Below, in pieces: positions 8,601 to 17,536 of a DNA stretch of 64,000 nucleotides. The notes under the pieces were generated by a model, which searched no databases, was not told the origin of the DNA, and was given only the letters and a program-made list of their open reading frames with translations. How positions within the stretch are numbered: the stretch's first letter is position 1; the number at the start of each line of letters is the position of its first letter. The position numbers and the translations under genes are program-made. This DNA is from Laspinema palackyanum D2a (GTDB lineage Bacteria; Cyanobacteriota; Cyanobacteriia; Cyanobacteriales; Laspinemataceae), in the NCBI GenBank assembly GCA_025370845.1, contig JAMXFF010000032.1:1-64000 (forward strand), written 5' to 3'.

Positions 8601-8882
8601 ATGGTTAAAGCAACAGAAAATCGCTATATTGTCAGAGATGATGAAATCTTGGGGGGTGAACCGATTATCAAAGGCACTCGTACCCCAGTTAGAGCCATTG
8701 TGGAAACCTGGCGAATGGGAGTTCTGCCCGAAGAAATTCCCATCGGAATGCCCCATCTAACCCTAGCCCAGGTCTTTGATGCCTTGAGCTACTACAGCGA
8801 CAACCAAGAAGAGATTCACCAGTATATTGAGCGCAATCGCATCCCCGATGAATTAATCGATCCATTGGTGAAAGGGGTATGA
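8601..8882 (+). CDS. DUF433 antitoxin-like protein
   Basis: A 93-residue protein. ENRYIVRDDEILGGEPIIKGTR followed by TPVRAIVETWRMG is the DUF433 core, a winged-helix-like DNA-binding domain predicted to be the antitoxin of DUF433/DUF5615-type toxin-antitoxin pairs. The ATG at 8601 is preferred over an upstream TTG at 8580 because the family starts near KATENRYIV and a purine-rich AGGAGCAACGGC lies ahead of it. Its stop overlaps (ATGA) the start of a 43-codon frame where the toxin would be expected, so the toxin seems lost or replaced. Likely role: orphan antitoxin or small repressor. Confidence 0.8.
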   Translation: MVKATENRYIVRDDEILGGEPIIKGTRTPVRAIVETWRMGVLPEEIPIGMPHLTLAQVFDALSYYSDNQEEIHQYIERNRIPDELIDPLVKGV

Positions 8883-9010
8883 CTGATGTATTTATCCCTT
8901 GCGATATATCTAAGAGGAAAATATCATGCAGAGCATTCACTAGAGACAAGCTTTTGACTGACCTGCTCAATTATAGAAGATTGAACGTGAATAACCAAGG
9001 GATTGGATGA
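8879..9010 (+). pseudogene. 43-codon frame in the toxin position after DUF433
   Basis: ATGA overlap with the DUF433 stop gives a frame beginning MTDVFIPCD and ending NNQGIG. Its position and coupling are those of a DUF5615/PIN-like toxin gene, and the MTDVF-type start is plausible for one, but the remaining residues do not show a recognisable toxin fold and the frame closes after 43 codons. Interpreted as a decayed toxin remnant; a genuine microprotein is the alternative. Confidence 0.4.
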
Positions 9011-9237
9011 AAGTCCAAACCAAAGTTTTATAGAGACCCAGAATACTCAGTTTCAATCATTCTCTGGGAAGTCGGTAGCCCAATTCGAGAATGAGAAGAA
9101 GCGCTTCATATCAGGGCTGAGTCCGGTGATATTTTTGTTAAAGCCTGGATTATAATTAAAGTTTGGTTCAACCGCCGCTGATGGGGTCCTTATGCTCTCC
9201 GAATCGGGTAGGGTTGCGATCGCATGAGGGAAAAACA

Positions 9238-9627
9238 ATGCCAAAATGGAAAGTCACAACAGAATTCACCTTTGACAGCGCCCACTTCATCAAAGACTAC
9301 GATGGACCCTGCGGACGTATGCATGGACATACTTATCGAGTGCGGATAGAAGCCACAACCCAGAAGCTACACTCCTCAGAATACTGCCCTCACGAGGTCA
9401 TGGTTGCCGATTTCAAGACCCTCCGTTGGGCAAAACGGGACGTCACCAAAGGTGGATTAGATCACTGCGTCCTCAATGACGTCATGCCACCGGAATATGA
9501 AACCACCGCAGAGATGATAGCCAAATACATTTACGACGAAACCAAGCGCCGGTTACCCGAAGGGGTGCGCTTGAAGGTAGCCGTCTCAGAAACGCCAAAT
9601 TCCTGGGCTGAGTATGAGGATGATTGA
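9238..9627 (+). CDS. queD: 6-carboxy-tetrahydropterin synthase (QueD family)
   Basis: A 129-residue protein of the 6-pyruvoyl-tetrahydropterin synthase/QueD family. Zinc ligands are His16 (DSAHFI), His29 and His31 (RMHGHTY); Cys25 (GPCGR) matches the catalytic cysteine of QueD, and LDHCVLND (Asp75-His76) and Glu118 complete the active site. QueD converts 7,8-dihydroneopterin triphosphate to 6-carboxy-tetrahydropterin, the second step of queuosine/7-deazaguanine synthesis, in the cytosol. The ATG at 9238 has a GAGGG ribosome site 10 bp upstream and gives the usual length; a longer frame from 9163 adds 25 unconserved residues. It stands alone, with a strong terminator just downstream. Confidence 0.92.
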   Translation: MPKWKVTTEFTFDSAHFIKDYDGPCGRMHGHTYRVRIEATTQKLHSSEYCPHEVMVADFKTLRWAKRDVTKGGLDHCVLNDVMPPEYETTAEMIAKYIYDETKRRLPEGVRLKVAVSETPNSWAEYEDD

Positions 9628-9640
9628 GGGGGAAAATAGA

Positions 9641-9669
9641 AAAGCAGCCTTTGTGAAAGCTGCTTTTTT
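9641..9669 (+). terminator. Rho-independent terminator of queD
   Basis: AAAGCAGC pairs perfectly with GCTGCTTT (8-bp stem, 10-nt loop), followed by a T tract. It begins 14 bp after the queD stop. Confidence 0.85.
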
Positions 9670-9713
9670 GTGGGGAATTGGCAGGAGGTAGTGGGTTTGA
9701 ACAATTGCGGAAT

Positions 9714-10037
9714 TCATCCAGATTTCCCAGGAGAATAAACAGACCGGGCAAACTCTAAAACTTCCTGTTGACGTTCCTCCGACAACCGGGAAAGCACAGC
9801 ACCCAGCCGCTCAGAAAGGGAAAGGCAACTCTTCGTGTTCGCCTTCCAAACCACGATAAATTCTTCTGAGGAGAGGGTACATAATGCCAGAGTTTCTCCA
9901 TCTTCATTGGCAAACTCCACCTCATACTCACCTGCGGCAAAACACTCAACAATCGCGCCATGACTTCCGGCTGGCAAATGATAATTTGGTAAATCGACTA
10001 ACAGTTCAATGATGTCAAATAACTCTGGCTCAATCAT
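9714..10037 (-). CDS. DUF4926 protein with DUF2281-like tail
   Basis: A 107-residue protein. Residues about 4-70 match DUF4926 (FDIIELLVDLPNY, GSHGAIVECFAAGEYEVEF, then ALCTLSSEEFIVVW), a small beta-rich domain common in cyanobacterial toxin-antitoxin-like loci. The last 30 residues, LSRLSEERQQEVLEFARSV, look like the C-terminal helix of DUF2281-type antitoxins (LPEERQQEVLDFA pattern), so the protein may be a fusion or carry an analogous helix. It faces queD and UPF0175 on the other strand and has no partner gene of its own. Function is unknown; an orphan antitoxin or immunity-like role is only inferred from family context. Confidence 0.7.
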   Translation of the reverse strand: MIEPELFDIIELLVDLPNYHLPAGSHGAIVECFAAGEYEVEFANEDGETLALCTLSSEEFIVVWKANTKSCLSLSERLGAVLSRLSEERQQEVLEFARSVYSPGKSG

Positions 10038-10235
10038 AGTCTTTTCCTAACATACAGTGTGACTAATCTAGCGGCATCACTTTCCGATTCAACTATCCAA
10101 CTCCTGCGATCGCCTTCTCCCCACCCCTCCCATTAACAATCTGTAACAGCACGTTGAGTTATCCCAGGACCGATCGCCCCCAACTCCCTGCTCTATCCGG
10201 TAAGATCACAGTAGCCAGTTGAGAAACCCCAAATC

Positions 10236-10484
10236 ATGAGCGTTACCATTCCCGATGAAATCCTGGAAGCGGCACAAATAACTGAGGCTGAGTTAAAGCA
10301 GGAAATTGCCGTGCTGCTTTTCCAGCAACAAAAGCTCTCTTTGGTCCAAGCCAGCCAATTAGCTGGGATGCCACGAGTTTTGTTTGAAGCGTTGCTTATT
10401 TCCCGCAATATTCCCCCTTATTCTTATGAAACAGAAGATTATGAAGTGGATATTAAAAATCTCAAGGAGTTGGGGAATTTGTGA
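10236..10484 (+). CDS. UPF0175 family antitoxin-like protein
   Basis: An 82-residue protein: MSVTIPDEILEAAQITEAEL, a central LKQEIAVLLFQQQKLSLVQA, and ASQLAGMPRVLFEALLISR, a helix-turn-helix. This is the UPF0175 pattern; members are predicted antitoxins usually followed by a PIN-domain toxin of the DUF3368 family. The ATG starts exactly at the conserved N-terminus. Its stop overlaps (GTGA) a GTG-started frame that begins like DUF3368 but ends after 26 residues, so the toxin has been cut short. The surviving gene may persist as a transcription regulator or as protection against related toxins. Confidence 0.85.
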   Translation: MSVTIPDEILEAAQITEAELKQEIAVLLFQQQKLSLVQASQLAGMPRVLFEALLISRNIPPYSYETEDYEVDIKNLKELGNL

Positions 10485-10561
10485 CCGTTGTTAGCAACAG
10501 TTCGCCGATTACCAATTTGGCTGCCATTCGCCCGCCAGACCTACTGCAACAAGTTTACTAA
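10481..10561 (+). pseudogene. Truncated DUF3368 PIN-domain toxin
   Basis: A GTG start overlapping the UPF0175 stop gives 26 residues, VVSNSSPITNLAAI then RPPDLLQQVY and TAA. The VVSNxSPITNLA stretch is the characteristic DUF3368/PIN N-terminus, including the first strand and the first catalytic-acid-region turn (here Asn-Ser). The rest of the roughly 150-residue toxin is missing; downstream DNA has no PIN-like sequence. Clear remnant of a UPF0175/DUF3368 pair. Confidence 0.75.
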
Positions 10562-10851
10562 AAAATCCATTTAATTCTCTGAATCAAGATGGATTCGGGG
10601 CTTGCCAGCGCGGTTGGGTGTGATTGGCGAGGGAATCAGGGGATTGGAGATGAAATCATCACGGGTTCATCGCCACTCCGCCAGAAACCAGAGGTCCCCA
10701 GGCTCAAGGGGCCTACCCTGTACGGATTATACTTTCACTCTCCATTACGCCACGGGGGAGAGTGGATCCAAAAACTCCGGGTCTGGACTGCTGAACCTCA
10801 AACCAGAATAAGATAAAGTAATCAAATACTAAATCTTATCTTGATGTTGCT
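10562..10851. other. Leader region of metH, 290 bp
   Basis: Follows the broken toxin. It contains an imperfect hairpin-forming stretch and an AAGATAA...TTATCTT inverted repeat (about 10810-10843) just before the metH ATG. No convincing cobalamin or SAH riboswitch could be drawn by eye. Small frames within are not gene-like. Confidence 0.4.
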
Positions 10852-13800
10852 ATGACCACCCCTGCTTTTCTTCAACGTCTGCATAGTCCCGATCGCCCGG
10901 TTCTGGTTTTTGATGGGGCAATGGGGACCAGTCTGCAATTTCAAAACCTGACTGCTGATGACTTTGGCGGCAAGGACTTTGAAGGCTGTAACGAATATCT
11001 CGTCTATACCAAGCCGGAAGCGGTGAAAATTGTCCATCGTGGGTTCCTGGAAGCCGGTGCCGATGTCATCGAAACCGACACCTTTGGCGGGACTTCCATT
11101 GTGTTGGCGGAATATGATCTGGGCGATCGCGCTTATGAACTGAATAAAACCGCTGCGGAACTAGCCAAAAGCGTGGCTGCCGAATATTCTACCCCGGAAA
11201 AACCTCGGTTTGTCGCCGGTTCAATCGGTCCCGGGACCAAATTACCCACCTTGGGACATATTGAGTTTGATACCCTGAAAAACGCTTTTAGTGAACAAGC
11301 CGAGGGTCTAATTGATGGTGGGGTTGATTTATTAATTGTCGAAACTTGTCAGGATGTGTTGCAAATTAAAGCAGCATTAAATGGCATTGAAGCGGTTTTT
11401 GATAAAAGAGGTCAGCGGTTACCCTTAATGGTTTCCATCACGATGGAAGTCATGGGAACGATGTTGGTCGGTTCTGATATTAGTGCAGCTTTGGCAATTT
11501 TAGAACCCTATCCCATTGATATTTTGGGTCTCAATTGTGCCACGGGTCCGGCTCAAATGAAGGAACATATCCGTTATTTGGCTGAAAATTCCCCGTTTGT
11601 GGTGTCTTGTATTCCCAATGCCGGGTTACCGGAAAATATTGGGGGACAGGCGCATTACAAGTTGACGCCGATGGAGTTGCGGATGGCGTTGATGCACTTT
11701 GTGGAAGATTTAGGAGTGCAGGTGATTGGGGGTTGTTGTGGGACGCAAGCGCCTCACATTGCTCAGTTAGCGGAATTGTCTAAGAGTTTGAAGCCGAAGG
11801 AGCGTCCCGTCCGGGTTTGGGGTGAAAATGGCAGTCCTCCGCCTCGCAATTTGTTCCAATATACTCCGGCTGCGGCTTCGATTTATAGTGCTCAACCTTA
11901 TGAACAGGATAACTCCTTCCTGATTGTCGGGGAACGGCTGAATGCCAGCGGTTCTAAGAAGTGCCGGGAGATGCTGAATGCGGAAGATTGGGATGGATTG
12001 GTCGCCCTGGGACGGGAGCAAGTGCGAGAAGGCGCTCACATTTTGGATGTGAACGTAGACTATGTGGGACGGGATGGGGTGCGCGATATGCACGAGTTGG
12101 TCTCCCGGTTGGTGACGAATGTCACCCTGCCTCTGATGCTGGATTCCACGGAATGGGAGAAGATGGAGGCGGGGTTGAAAGTTGCCGGGGGTAAGTGTTT
12201 AATGAACTCCACCAACTTTGAAGATGGGGAACCCCGGTTCTACAAAGTGCTAGATTTAGCGAAGCAGTATGGGGCGGGGGTGGTTGTTGGCACGATTGAT
12301 GAGGAGGGGATGGCGCGGACGGCAGATCGCAAGTTTGAAATTGCCAAACGGGCTTATGATGCGGCGATCGCTTATGGTGTCCCCGCCCATGAATTGTTTT
12401 TTGATACCCTAGCATTACCGATTTCTACGGGGATTGAAGAAGATCGGGAGAATGGCAAAGCTACGATTGAATCAATTCGCCGGATTCGGGAAGAACTGCC
12501 CGGTTGTCACGTTTTGTTAGGGGTTTCCAATATTTCCTTTGGCTTGAATCCAGCGGCGCGACAAGTGCTGAATTCGGTGTTTTTGCATGAGGCGATGCAG
12601 GTGGGGTTGGATAGCGCCATTGTCAGCGCCAGCAAGATTTTACCCTTGGCAAAAATTGACCCGGAACAGCAAGAAGTCTGCCGGGATTTGATTTACGATC
12701 GCCGTCGGTTTGAGGGGGATGTTTGCATTTATGACCCCTTGGCGAAAGTGACGGAATTTTTCCAAGGAAAAACCACCAAACGGGACCGCTCAATTGATGC
12801 CAGTTTGCCCATTGAACAACGGCTCAAAAATCATATTATTGACGGCGAACGCATTGGTTTAAACGATGCCCTTGAGGTGGCGTTAGAAACCTATCCGCCT
12901 CTGGAGATTATCAATCAGTATCTCCTGGATGGGATGAAGGTTGTCGGGGAATTGTTCGGTTCTGGACAAATGCAATTACCCTTTGTGTTGCAATCGGCGG
13001 AAACGATGAAAGCAGCCGTGGCTTATCTGGAACCCTTTATGGAAAAAGAAGGGTCTGAAGAGAGTGGGAAAGATAATGCCAAGGGGACGGTAATCATTGC
13101 CACAGTCAAAGGCGATGTTCACGATATTGGCAAGAATTTAGTAGATATTATTCTGACCAATAATGGTTATCGGGTGATTAATTTAGGGATTAAGCAGCCG
13201 GTGGAGAATATTATCCAAGCCTACGAGGAACATCGGGCGGATTGCATTGCCATGAGTGGACTGTTGGTGAAGTCTACTGCATTTATGAAGGAAAATCTGG
13301 AGGTGTTTAACGAACGGGGAATCAGTGTTCCGGTGATTTTGGGGGGTGCGGCGTTAACTCCGAAGTTTGTCCATGAGGATTGTCAAAATACTTACAAAGG
13401 TCAAGTGGTTTATGGGAAAGATGCTTTTTCTGACTTGCATTTCATGGATAAATTGATGCCAGCAAAAGCAGCCCAAAATTGGGATGATTTGACGGGGTTC
13501 TTGGATGAGGCTGAAGCGAAAAAGAATGCTGGATTAGACACTTCGGAGAATGGGGAAAAGCTAGAAAAGGCGACTCCGAAATCTCAAAAACCGCAGGAAG
13601 TGGATACGCGCCGTTCTGATGCGGTGGCGATTGATATTGAGCGTCCGACGCCGCCATTTTGGGGAACGAAGGTGCTGCAACCGGAGGATATTCCTTTGGC
13701 GGAAGTGTTCGAGTATATGGATTTACAAGCGCTGTTTGTGGGACAATGGCAATTCCGCAAGCCCCAAGGTCAATCTCGGGAAGAGTATGATGCTTTCTTG

Positions 13801-14460
13801 GCGGAAACGGTGCATCCCATTTTAGCGACTTGGAAGGAACGGGTATTCTCGGAGAATTTGTTACATCCCCAGGCGGTTTATGGCTATTTCCCTAGTCAGG
13901 CGCAGGGGAATAGTTTGCTGGTTTATCAACCGGAAGAAGGGGAAAAGGGTGCGGTAACAGAACCCATTGTCACCTTTGAGTTTCCACGGCAAAAGTCGCT
14001 GCGGCGGTTATGTATTGCGGACTTTTTTGCACCGAAAGAAACGGGTCATATTGATGTGTTTCCCATGCACGCGGTGACGGTGGGAGAAGTGGCGACGGAG
14101 TACGCGAAGCAGTTGTTTGATGGCGATCGCTATACGGATTATTTGTATTTTCACGGGATTGCGGTGCAAACAGCGGAGGCGATCGCAGAATGGTTACACG
14201 CCCGAATTCGCCGGGAATTGGGATTTGCCAGTGAGGAACCGGATAATATTCGGGAGATTTTACAGCAGCGTTATCGCGGTTCTCGGTATAGTTTTGGCTA
14301 TCCCGCTTGTCCGAATATGCAGGACCAGTATAAGCAGTTGGATTTGTTAGGCAGCGATCGCATTAACTTGTATATGGATGAAAGTGAACAGCTTTATCCT
14401 GAACAATCGACGACGGCGATCGTTACCTATCACCCCGTTGCAAAATACTTTAGTGCCTAA
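10852..14460 (+). CDS. metH: Cobalamin-dependent methionine synthase
   Basis: A 1202-residue enzyme transferring the methyl group of 5-methyl-tetrahydrofolate to homocysteine through methylcobalamin, in the cytosol. Four modules are visible: homocysteine/zinc domain (about 1-320; GLNCATGP near 226-233 and [10 protein letters not shown] near 292 supply the three zinc cysteines); pterin-binding domain (about 350-620; [24 protein letters not shown]); cobalamin cap and Rossmann domain (about 640-890; [15 protein letters not shown], then DVHDIGKN near 752 with the cobalt-ligand His); and reactivation AdoMet domain (about 930-1202; [13 protein letters not shown]). Length is typical. It is monocistronic with its own terminator; regulation by B12 is not evident from sequence. 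Confidence 0.97.
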   Translation: MTTPAFLQRLHSPDRPVLVFDGAMGTSLQFQNLTADDFGGKDFEGCNEYLVYTKPEAVKIVHRGFLEAGADVIETDTFGGTSIVLAEYDLGDRAYELNKTAAELAKSVAAEYSTPEKPRFVAGSIGPGTKLPTLGHIEFDTLKNAFSEQAEGLIDGGVDLLIVETCQDVLQIKAALNGIEAVFDKRGQRLPLMVSITMEVMGTMLVGSDISAALAILEPYPIDILGLNCATGPAQMKEHIRYLAENSPFVVSCIPNAGLPENIGGQAHYKLTPMELRMALMHFVEDLGVQVIGGCCGTQAPHIAQLAELSKSLKPKERPVRVWGENGSPPPRNLFQYTPAAASIYSAQPYEQDNSFLIVGERLNASGSKKCREMLNAEDWDGLVALGREQVREGAHILDVNVDYVGRDGVRDMHELVSRLVTNVTLPLMLDSTEWEKMEAGLKVAGGKCLMNSTNFEDGEPRFYKVLDLAKQYGAGVVVGTIDEEGMARTADRKFEIAKRAYDAAIAYGVPAHELFFDTLALPISTGIEEDRENGKATIESIRRIREELPGCHVLLGVSNISFGLNPAARQVLNSVFLHEAMQVGLDSAIVSASKILPLAKIDPEQQEVCRDLIYDRRRFEGDVCIYDPLAKVTEFFQGKTTKRDRSIDASLPIEQRLKNHIIDGERIGLNDALEVALETYPPLEIINQYLLDGMKVVGELFGSGQMQLPFVLQSAETMKAAVAYLEPFMEKEGSEESGKDNAKGTVIIATVKGDVHDIGKNLVDIILTNNGYRVINLGIKQPVENIIQAYEEHRADCIAMSGLLVKSTAFMKENLEVFNERGISVPVILGGAALTPKFVHEDCQNTYKGQVVYGKDAFSDLHFMDKLMPAKAAQNWDDLTGFLDEAEAKKNAGLDTSENGEKLEKATPKSQKPQEVDTRRSDAVAIDIERPTPPFWGTKVLQPEDIPLAEVFEYMDLQALFVGQWQFRKPQGQSREEYDAFLAETVHPILATWKERVFSENLLHPQAVYGYFPSQAQGNSLLVYQPEEGEKGAVTEPIVTFEFPRQKSLRRLCIADFFAPKETGHIDVFPMHAVTVGEVATEYAKQLFDGDRYTDYLYFHGIAVQTAEAIAEWLHARIRRELGFASEEPDNIREILQQRYRGSRYSFGYPACPNMQDQYKQLDLLGSDRINLYMDESEQLYPEQSTTAIVTYHPVAKYFSA

Positions 14461-14828
14461 TCTCTTCCTGGGCGGAACCCTATGACAACGCCGGAAATTT
14501 AGGCGCTAATTCTGGATGAATTTCCCCCACCCCCCTTGATCAGGGGGGCTTTTTTATGCATCCTGAAGGGTTCAGATAGGGAGACTCAATGATTGAGATA
14601 GGGGAAATTCATGAATGAACCTAATCTTCTCAGGAGGGCTTTTAAAAATTCAATCCCCTAAGCATTTTTACAGCAGTATCTATAAGGGAGACTCCGTAAG
14701 CCACCCCAAAAATTCTTATGCTTTTTCTCCGGGAGGCTATTCCCAACAGCACCGGATTACTGTAGAATCATTACATTAAATCGTTCCTTTGAGCGTAACC
14801 CGTCCTCCTTACCCTGTCCACCCTTGCC
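14461..14828. other. Spacer between metH and the Mrp operon, 368 bp
   Basis: Holds the metH terminator and, presumably, the promoter of the antiporter operon. AT-rich at 14630-14790. No gene or RNA recognised. Confidence 0.5.
14530..14555 (+). terminator. Rho-independent terminator of metH
   Basis: CCCCCC, a TTGATCA loop and GGGGGG form a strong stem followed by CTTTTTT, 70 bp after the metH stop. Confidence 0.85.
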
Positions 14829-15170
14829 GTGTTAGAAGCTTTTGTCGTTGCCACCATTTTATGTGGATTCTTTGGAATTCTCTTTAAAAAGAACCTATTG
14901 ATGAAAATTTTCTCAATGGACATCATGAGTACAGGGGTAATTGCCTACTATGTATTCGTGGCATCCCGAGGGGGGTTCGTTACTCCGATTGTTGCTGCCG
15001 ATGGGGTCCAAAAAGTAGCCTATGCCGATCCAGTTCCCCAAGCCGTAATTTTAACGGCGATTGTGATTGGGTTTTCCATTCAGGCGTTAATGTTAGTCGG
15101 GGTCATGAAATTAGCCCGGGATAATCCAACGTTAGAAATCACCGAAATCGAAAAAAATAATACCCCATGA
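14829..15170 (+). CDS. mrpC: Mrp/Mnh-type antiporter subunit C (NuoK-like)
   Basis: A 113-residue membrane protein with three hydrophobic helices, homologous to MnhC/MrpC and to NuoK of complex I. The AVILTAIVIGFSIQALML segment of the third helix is the conserved region. Together with the following genes it forms a secondary Na+(K+)/H+ antiporter in the membrane. The start is GTG at 14829, giving MLEAFVVATI. Its stop overlaps the next ATG (ATGA), so translation is coupled. It opens a seven-gene run ending at 18790. A PIVAADGVQKVAYADP loop between helices 2 and 3 is longer than in many MrpC proteins. Confidence 0.85.
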   Translation: MLEAFVVATILCGFFGILFKKNLLMKIFSMDIMSTGVIAYYVFVASRGGFVTPIVAADGVQKVAYADPVPQAVILTAIVIGFSIQALMLVGVMKLARDNPTLEITEIEKNNTP

Positions 15171-16609
15171 ATACCCTGACAATCCTCTGGATGGCCCTGC
15201 CCTTTTTTGCAGGATTCACCATTTTTATCATTCCTCAACTGGATCGCTACCTAGTCAGTTTCACGGCGGTGGCTTCGGCGGTATTTGCAGTCAAAGTATT
15301 TTTGATGAACTCCCCGATATCGTTGCAATTAATCGATTCGGGTGGGGTGACTCTGTTGATTGATCAACTCAGCGGTTACTTTATTTTAACCAATGCCTTG
15401 GTCACAACAGCGGTGATTTTGTACTGTGTGCAAACTGGGAAAAGTTCTTTCTTTTATGCCCAGATGATTATTCTGCATGGTAGCCTCAATGCCGCCTTTA
15501 TTTGCACTGATTTCATGAGCTTATATGTGGCGCTAGAGGTGAGCGGAATAGGGGCTTCATTGCTGGTGAGCTATCCCAGAACCGATCGCTCGATTTGGGT
15601 GGCGTTGCGCTATCTGTTTGTCAGCAATATCGCCATGTTGTTTTATCTGATCGGGGCAGTTTTGGTTTATAAAGCGCATCATTCCTTTAGTTTTGAAGGA
15701 TTGCGCGGTGCACCCCCGGAAGCCTTGGCTTTAATTTTCATGGCATTGTTAACCAAAGCGGGAATTTTTGTCTCGGGATTATGGTTACCGTTAACCCATT
15801 CAGAATCAGAAACCCCGGTTTCGGCCCTGTTGTCGGGAATTGTCGTCAAAGCCGGTGCGTTTCCCTTAGTTCGTTGCGCGCTAATTTTAGAAGAAGTCAG
15901 TCCCATTGTCCAACTTTTTGGTGTGGGAACGGCAATTTTAGGGGTGAGTTATGCCCTCTTTGAAAAAGATACCAAGCGCCTGTTAGCCTTTAGCACTGTT
16001 TCCCAATTAGGGTGGATTATTTGCGCCCCCGCAGTCGCCGGGTTTTATACCCTCACCCACGGATTAGTGAAATCGAGCTTGTTCCTAATTGCCGGGAATT
16101 TGCCCAGTCGGGACTTCAAAACCCTGCAAACTAATCCGATGCCTACCTCGTTATGGATTCCTCTGGTTGTAGCTAGTTTATCCATCTGTGGGTTTCCCTT
16201 GTTGGCGGGGTTTGAAGCTAAGATGCTAACTCTAAAAAATGTGCTGTCTTGGCAAAGCATCCCCATGAATCTGGCAGCGGTGGGAACGGTAATCTGCTTT
16301 TCAAAGTTGATGTTTCTCCCTCATGGCAATGCTGAACCTAAAAAACCCATGCACATTGGTTTTTGGCTGGCGATCGGTCTGTTGCTGGGGGGATTAATTG
16401 TCGCCAATGCAGTCCATTATGAACTTTATACCGTTGCCAATATTCTCAAAGCCATTGGGATTGTGGTAGTGGGTGCGGTGATTTATCTAGCCCTCATTCA
16501 ACGGTGGACTTTGAATTTACCCCGAAAATTCGAGGAATTTGAGCATTTGACCGGGGTGATGACCCTGATTGCAGTTCTGCTGTTCTGGTTGGCCTGGAGT
16601 GGGCATTAA
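15167..16609 (+). CDS. mrpD: Mrp-type antiporter subunit D (proton-translocating)
   Basis: A 480-residue protein with about 13-14 transmembrane helices, of the NuoL/M/N-MrpA/D family. Family landmarks are CTDFMSLYVALEVSGIGASLLV (the conserved Glu-bearing helix), LTKAGIFVSGLWLPLTHSE (conserved Lys) and the LAFSTVSQLG turn. It is the presumed ion-translocating core. It overlaps mrpC by 4 bp and is followed after 2 bp by mrpE. Only one such large subunit is present, whereas classical Mrp complexes have both A and D and many cyanobacterial operons have two D-type genes. Confidence 0.85.
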   Translation: MNTLTILWMALPFFAGFTIFIIPQLDRYLVSFTAVASAVFAVKVFLMNSPISLQLIDSGGVTLLIDQLSGYFILTNALVTTAVILYCVQTGKSSFFYAQMIILHGSLNAAFICTDFMSLYVALEVSGIGASLLVSYPRTDRSIWVALRYLFVSNIAMLFYLIGAVLVYKAHHSFSFEGLRGAPPEALALIFMALLTKAGIFVSGLWLPLTHSESETPVSALLSGIVVKAGAFPLVRCALILEEVSPIVQLFGVGTAILGVSYALFEKDTKRLLAFSTVSQLGWIICAPAVAGFYTLTHGLVKSSLFLIAGNLPSRDFKTLQTNPMPTSLWIPLVVASLSICGFPLLAGFEAKMLTLKNVLSWQSIPMNLAAVGTVICFSKLMFLPHGNAEPKKPMHIGFWLAIGLLLGGLIVANAVHYELYTVANILKAIGIVVVGAVIYLALIQRWTLNLPRKFEEFEHLTGVMTLIAVLLFWLAWSGH

Positions 16610-16611
16610 TT

Positions 16612-17001
16612 ATGATAGGATATCTCAATTTAATCTTACGATTGATTATTTGGTTTCTCTTGACTTCGGATCTGAGTTTACCGAATATTTTAATCGGAGT
16701 CACGATTTCCCTGCTGTTGCCGCACAACCATAAAATTAAAGGGCAGGTTCAAGATTGGATGCGGGCATTGTGGGAGATTATCGTGGCAGTTCCGATCGCC
16801 TATAAGGAAGCCTTTGAAATTATCTTGTTCCCTCACCGATTTGAAGATATCACGATGGAAAAAGCCCCCCCTCGTCGGTCCCCGGGATTGGTGTTTTTAG
16901 ATATTTTCCTGATTACCTTTACCCCCAAGACGATTGTTTCCAGATATCACGAAGAAGGCTGGTATGAAGTCCACCGTTTGCGTCGGAGAAGCCCCCAATG
17001 A
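16612..17001 (+). CDS. mrpE: Mrp-type antiporter subunit E
   Basis: A 129-residue protein with two N-terminal membrane helices (IIWFLLTSDLSLPNILIGVTI) and a cytosolic C-terminal part (SRYHEEGWYEVHRL). This is the MnhE/MrpE pattern, a structural subunit of the antiporter. It starts 2 bp after mrpD and overlaps mrpF by 4 bp. The usual LTPGT segment before the cytosolic part is replaced by ITFTPKTIVS, a modest divergence. Shorter than the roughly 160 residues of classical MrpE because the N-terminal helix is trimmed. Confidence 0.8.
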   Translation: MIGYLNLILRLIIWFLLTSDLSLPNILIGVTISLLLPHNHKIKGQVQDWMRALWEIIVAVPIAYKEAFEIILFPHRFEDITMEKAPPRRSPGLVFLDIFLITFTPKTIVSRYHEEGWYEVHRLRRRSPQ

Positions 17002-17261
17002 ATTTAACCATGAATGGGATACTGTTGGCCATGATTTTGGCGCTGTTAATTCCAATGTATGAAGCCTGGAAAGATGATGATGTTTGGCAAAAAATGTTAG
17101 CGTTTGCCAGCATTGCGACGAAAACTTCTATCATGATTTTAGTGGTTTCTGTGTTTCGGGATGATTGGAATATCGGGGTGGCGGGAGTCATTATCCTGAG
17201 TGTGGGAAATGCCGGTTTAATGTTGCTTGCTCATATTGTGAAACGCTTGAATGAAGTATGA
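16998..17261 (+). CDS. mrpF: Mrp-type antiporter subunit F-like
   Basis: An 87-residue protein with three hydrophobic segments, in the position and size of MnhF/MrpF. The RAxxGPt-like motif of MrpF is replaced by EAWKDDDVWQKMLAFASIATKTS, which keeps the pattern of a short polar stretch followed by a helix (W-x-K-M-L-A-F-x-S). The identification rests on order, length and topology. Overlaps mrpE and mrpG by 4 bp each (ATGA both times), so expression is tightly coupled. Confidence 0.7.
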   Translation: MNLTMNGILLAMILALLIPMYEAWKDDDVWQKMLAFASIATKTSIMILVVSVFRDDWNIGVAGVIILSVGNAGLMLLAHIVKRLNEV

Positions 17262-17536
17262 TTGACCTCTTGAGTTATGGTTGTATCGGAGTCGGAATTT
17301 TCTTCTGGTTTTGGGGAACTTATCCGTTGTTGGGGGAGCGATCGGTTTTATATAAGCTCCATGCTCTTTCGGTGGCGGATACCCTGGGTTCCATGTCGAT
17401 TACCATTGGCTTGCTGCTGAAAATCCCGAGAGAATGGCCTTTAATCTTGCTCGCCCTGATTTCTTTAGCCATTTGGAATACAATTTTGGGATATGTCTTA
17501 GCCTATTGTTCCACTGCACAGGAGTCTCATGACTGA
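17258..17536 (+). CDS. mrpG: Mrp-type antiporter subunit G
   Basis: A 92-residue protein with three membrane helices. The segment SVLYKLHALSVADTLGS matches the MnhG/MrpG hallmark (LYTRLHALTKADTLG in relatives). It overlaps mrpF by 4 bp and the following DUF4040 gene by 8 bp. MrpG is a small structural subunit of the antiporter complex. Confidence 0.85.
   Translation: MIDLLSYGCIGVGIFFWFWGTYPLLGERSVLYKLHALSVADTLGSMSITIGLLLKIPREWPLILLALISLAIWNTILGYVLAYCSTAQESHD

Noticed and set aside
9053-9244. 63-codon minus frame upstream of queD
   Set aside because: Overlaps the queD ribosome site and shows no family resemblance.
10562-10851. Cobalamin or SAH riboswitch before metH
   Set aside because: No B12-box or SAH consensus and no convincing fold found by eye; a covariance search would decide.
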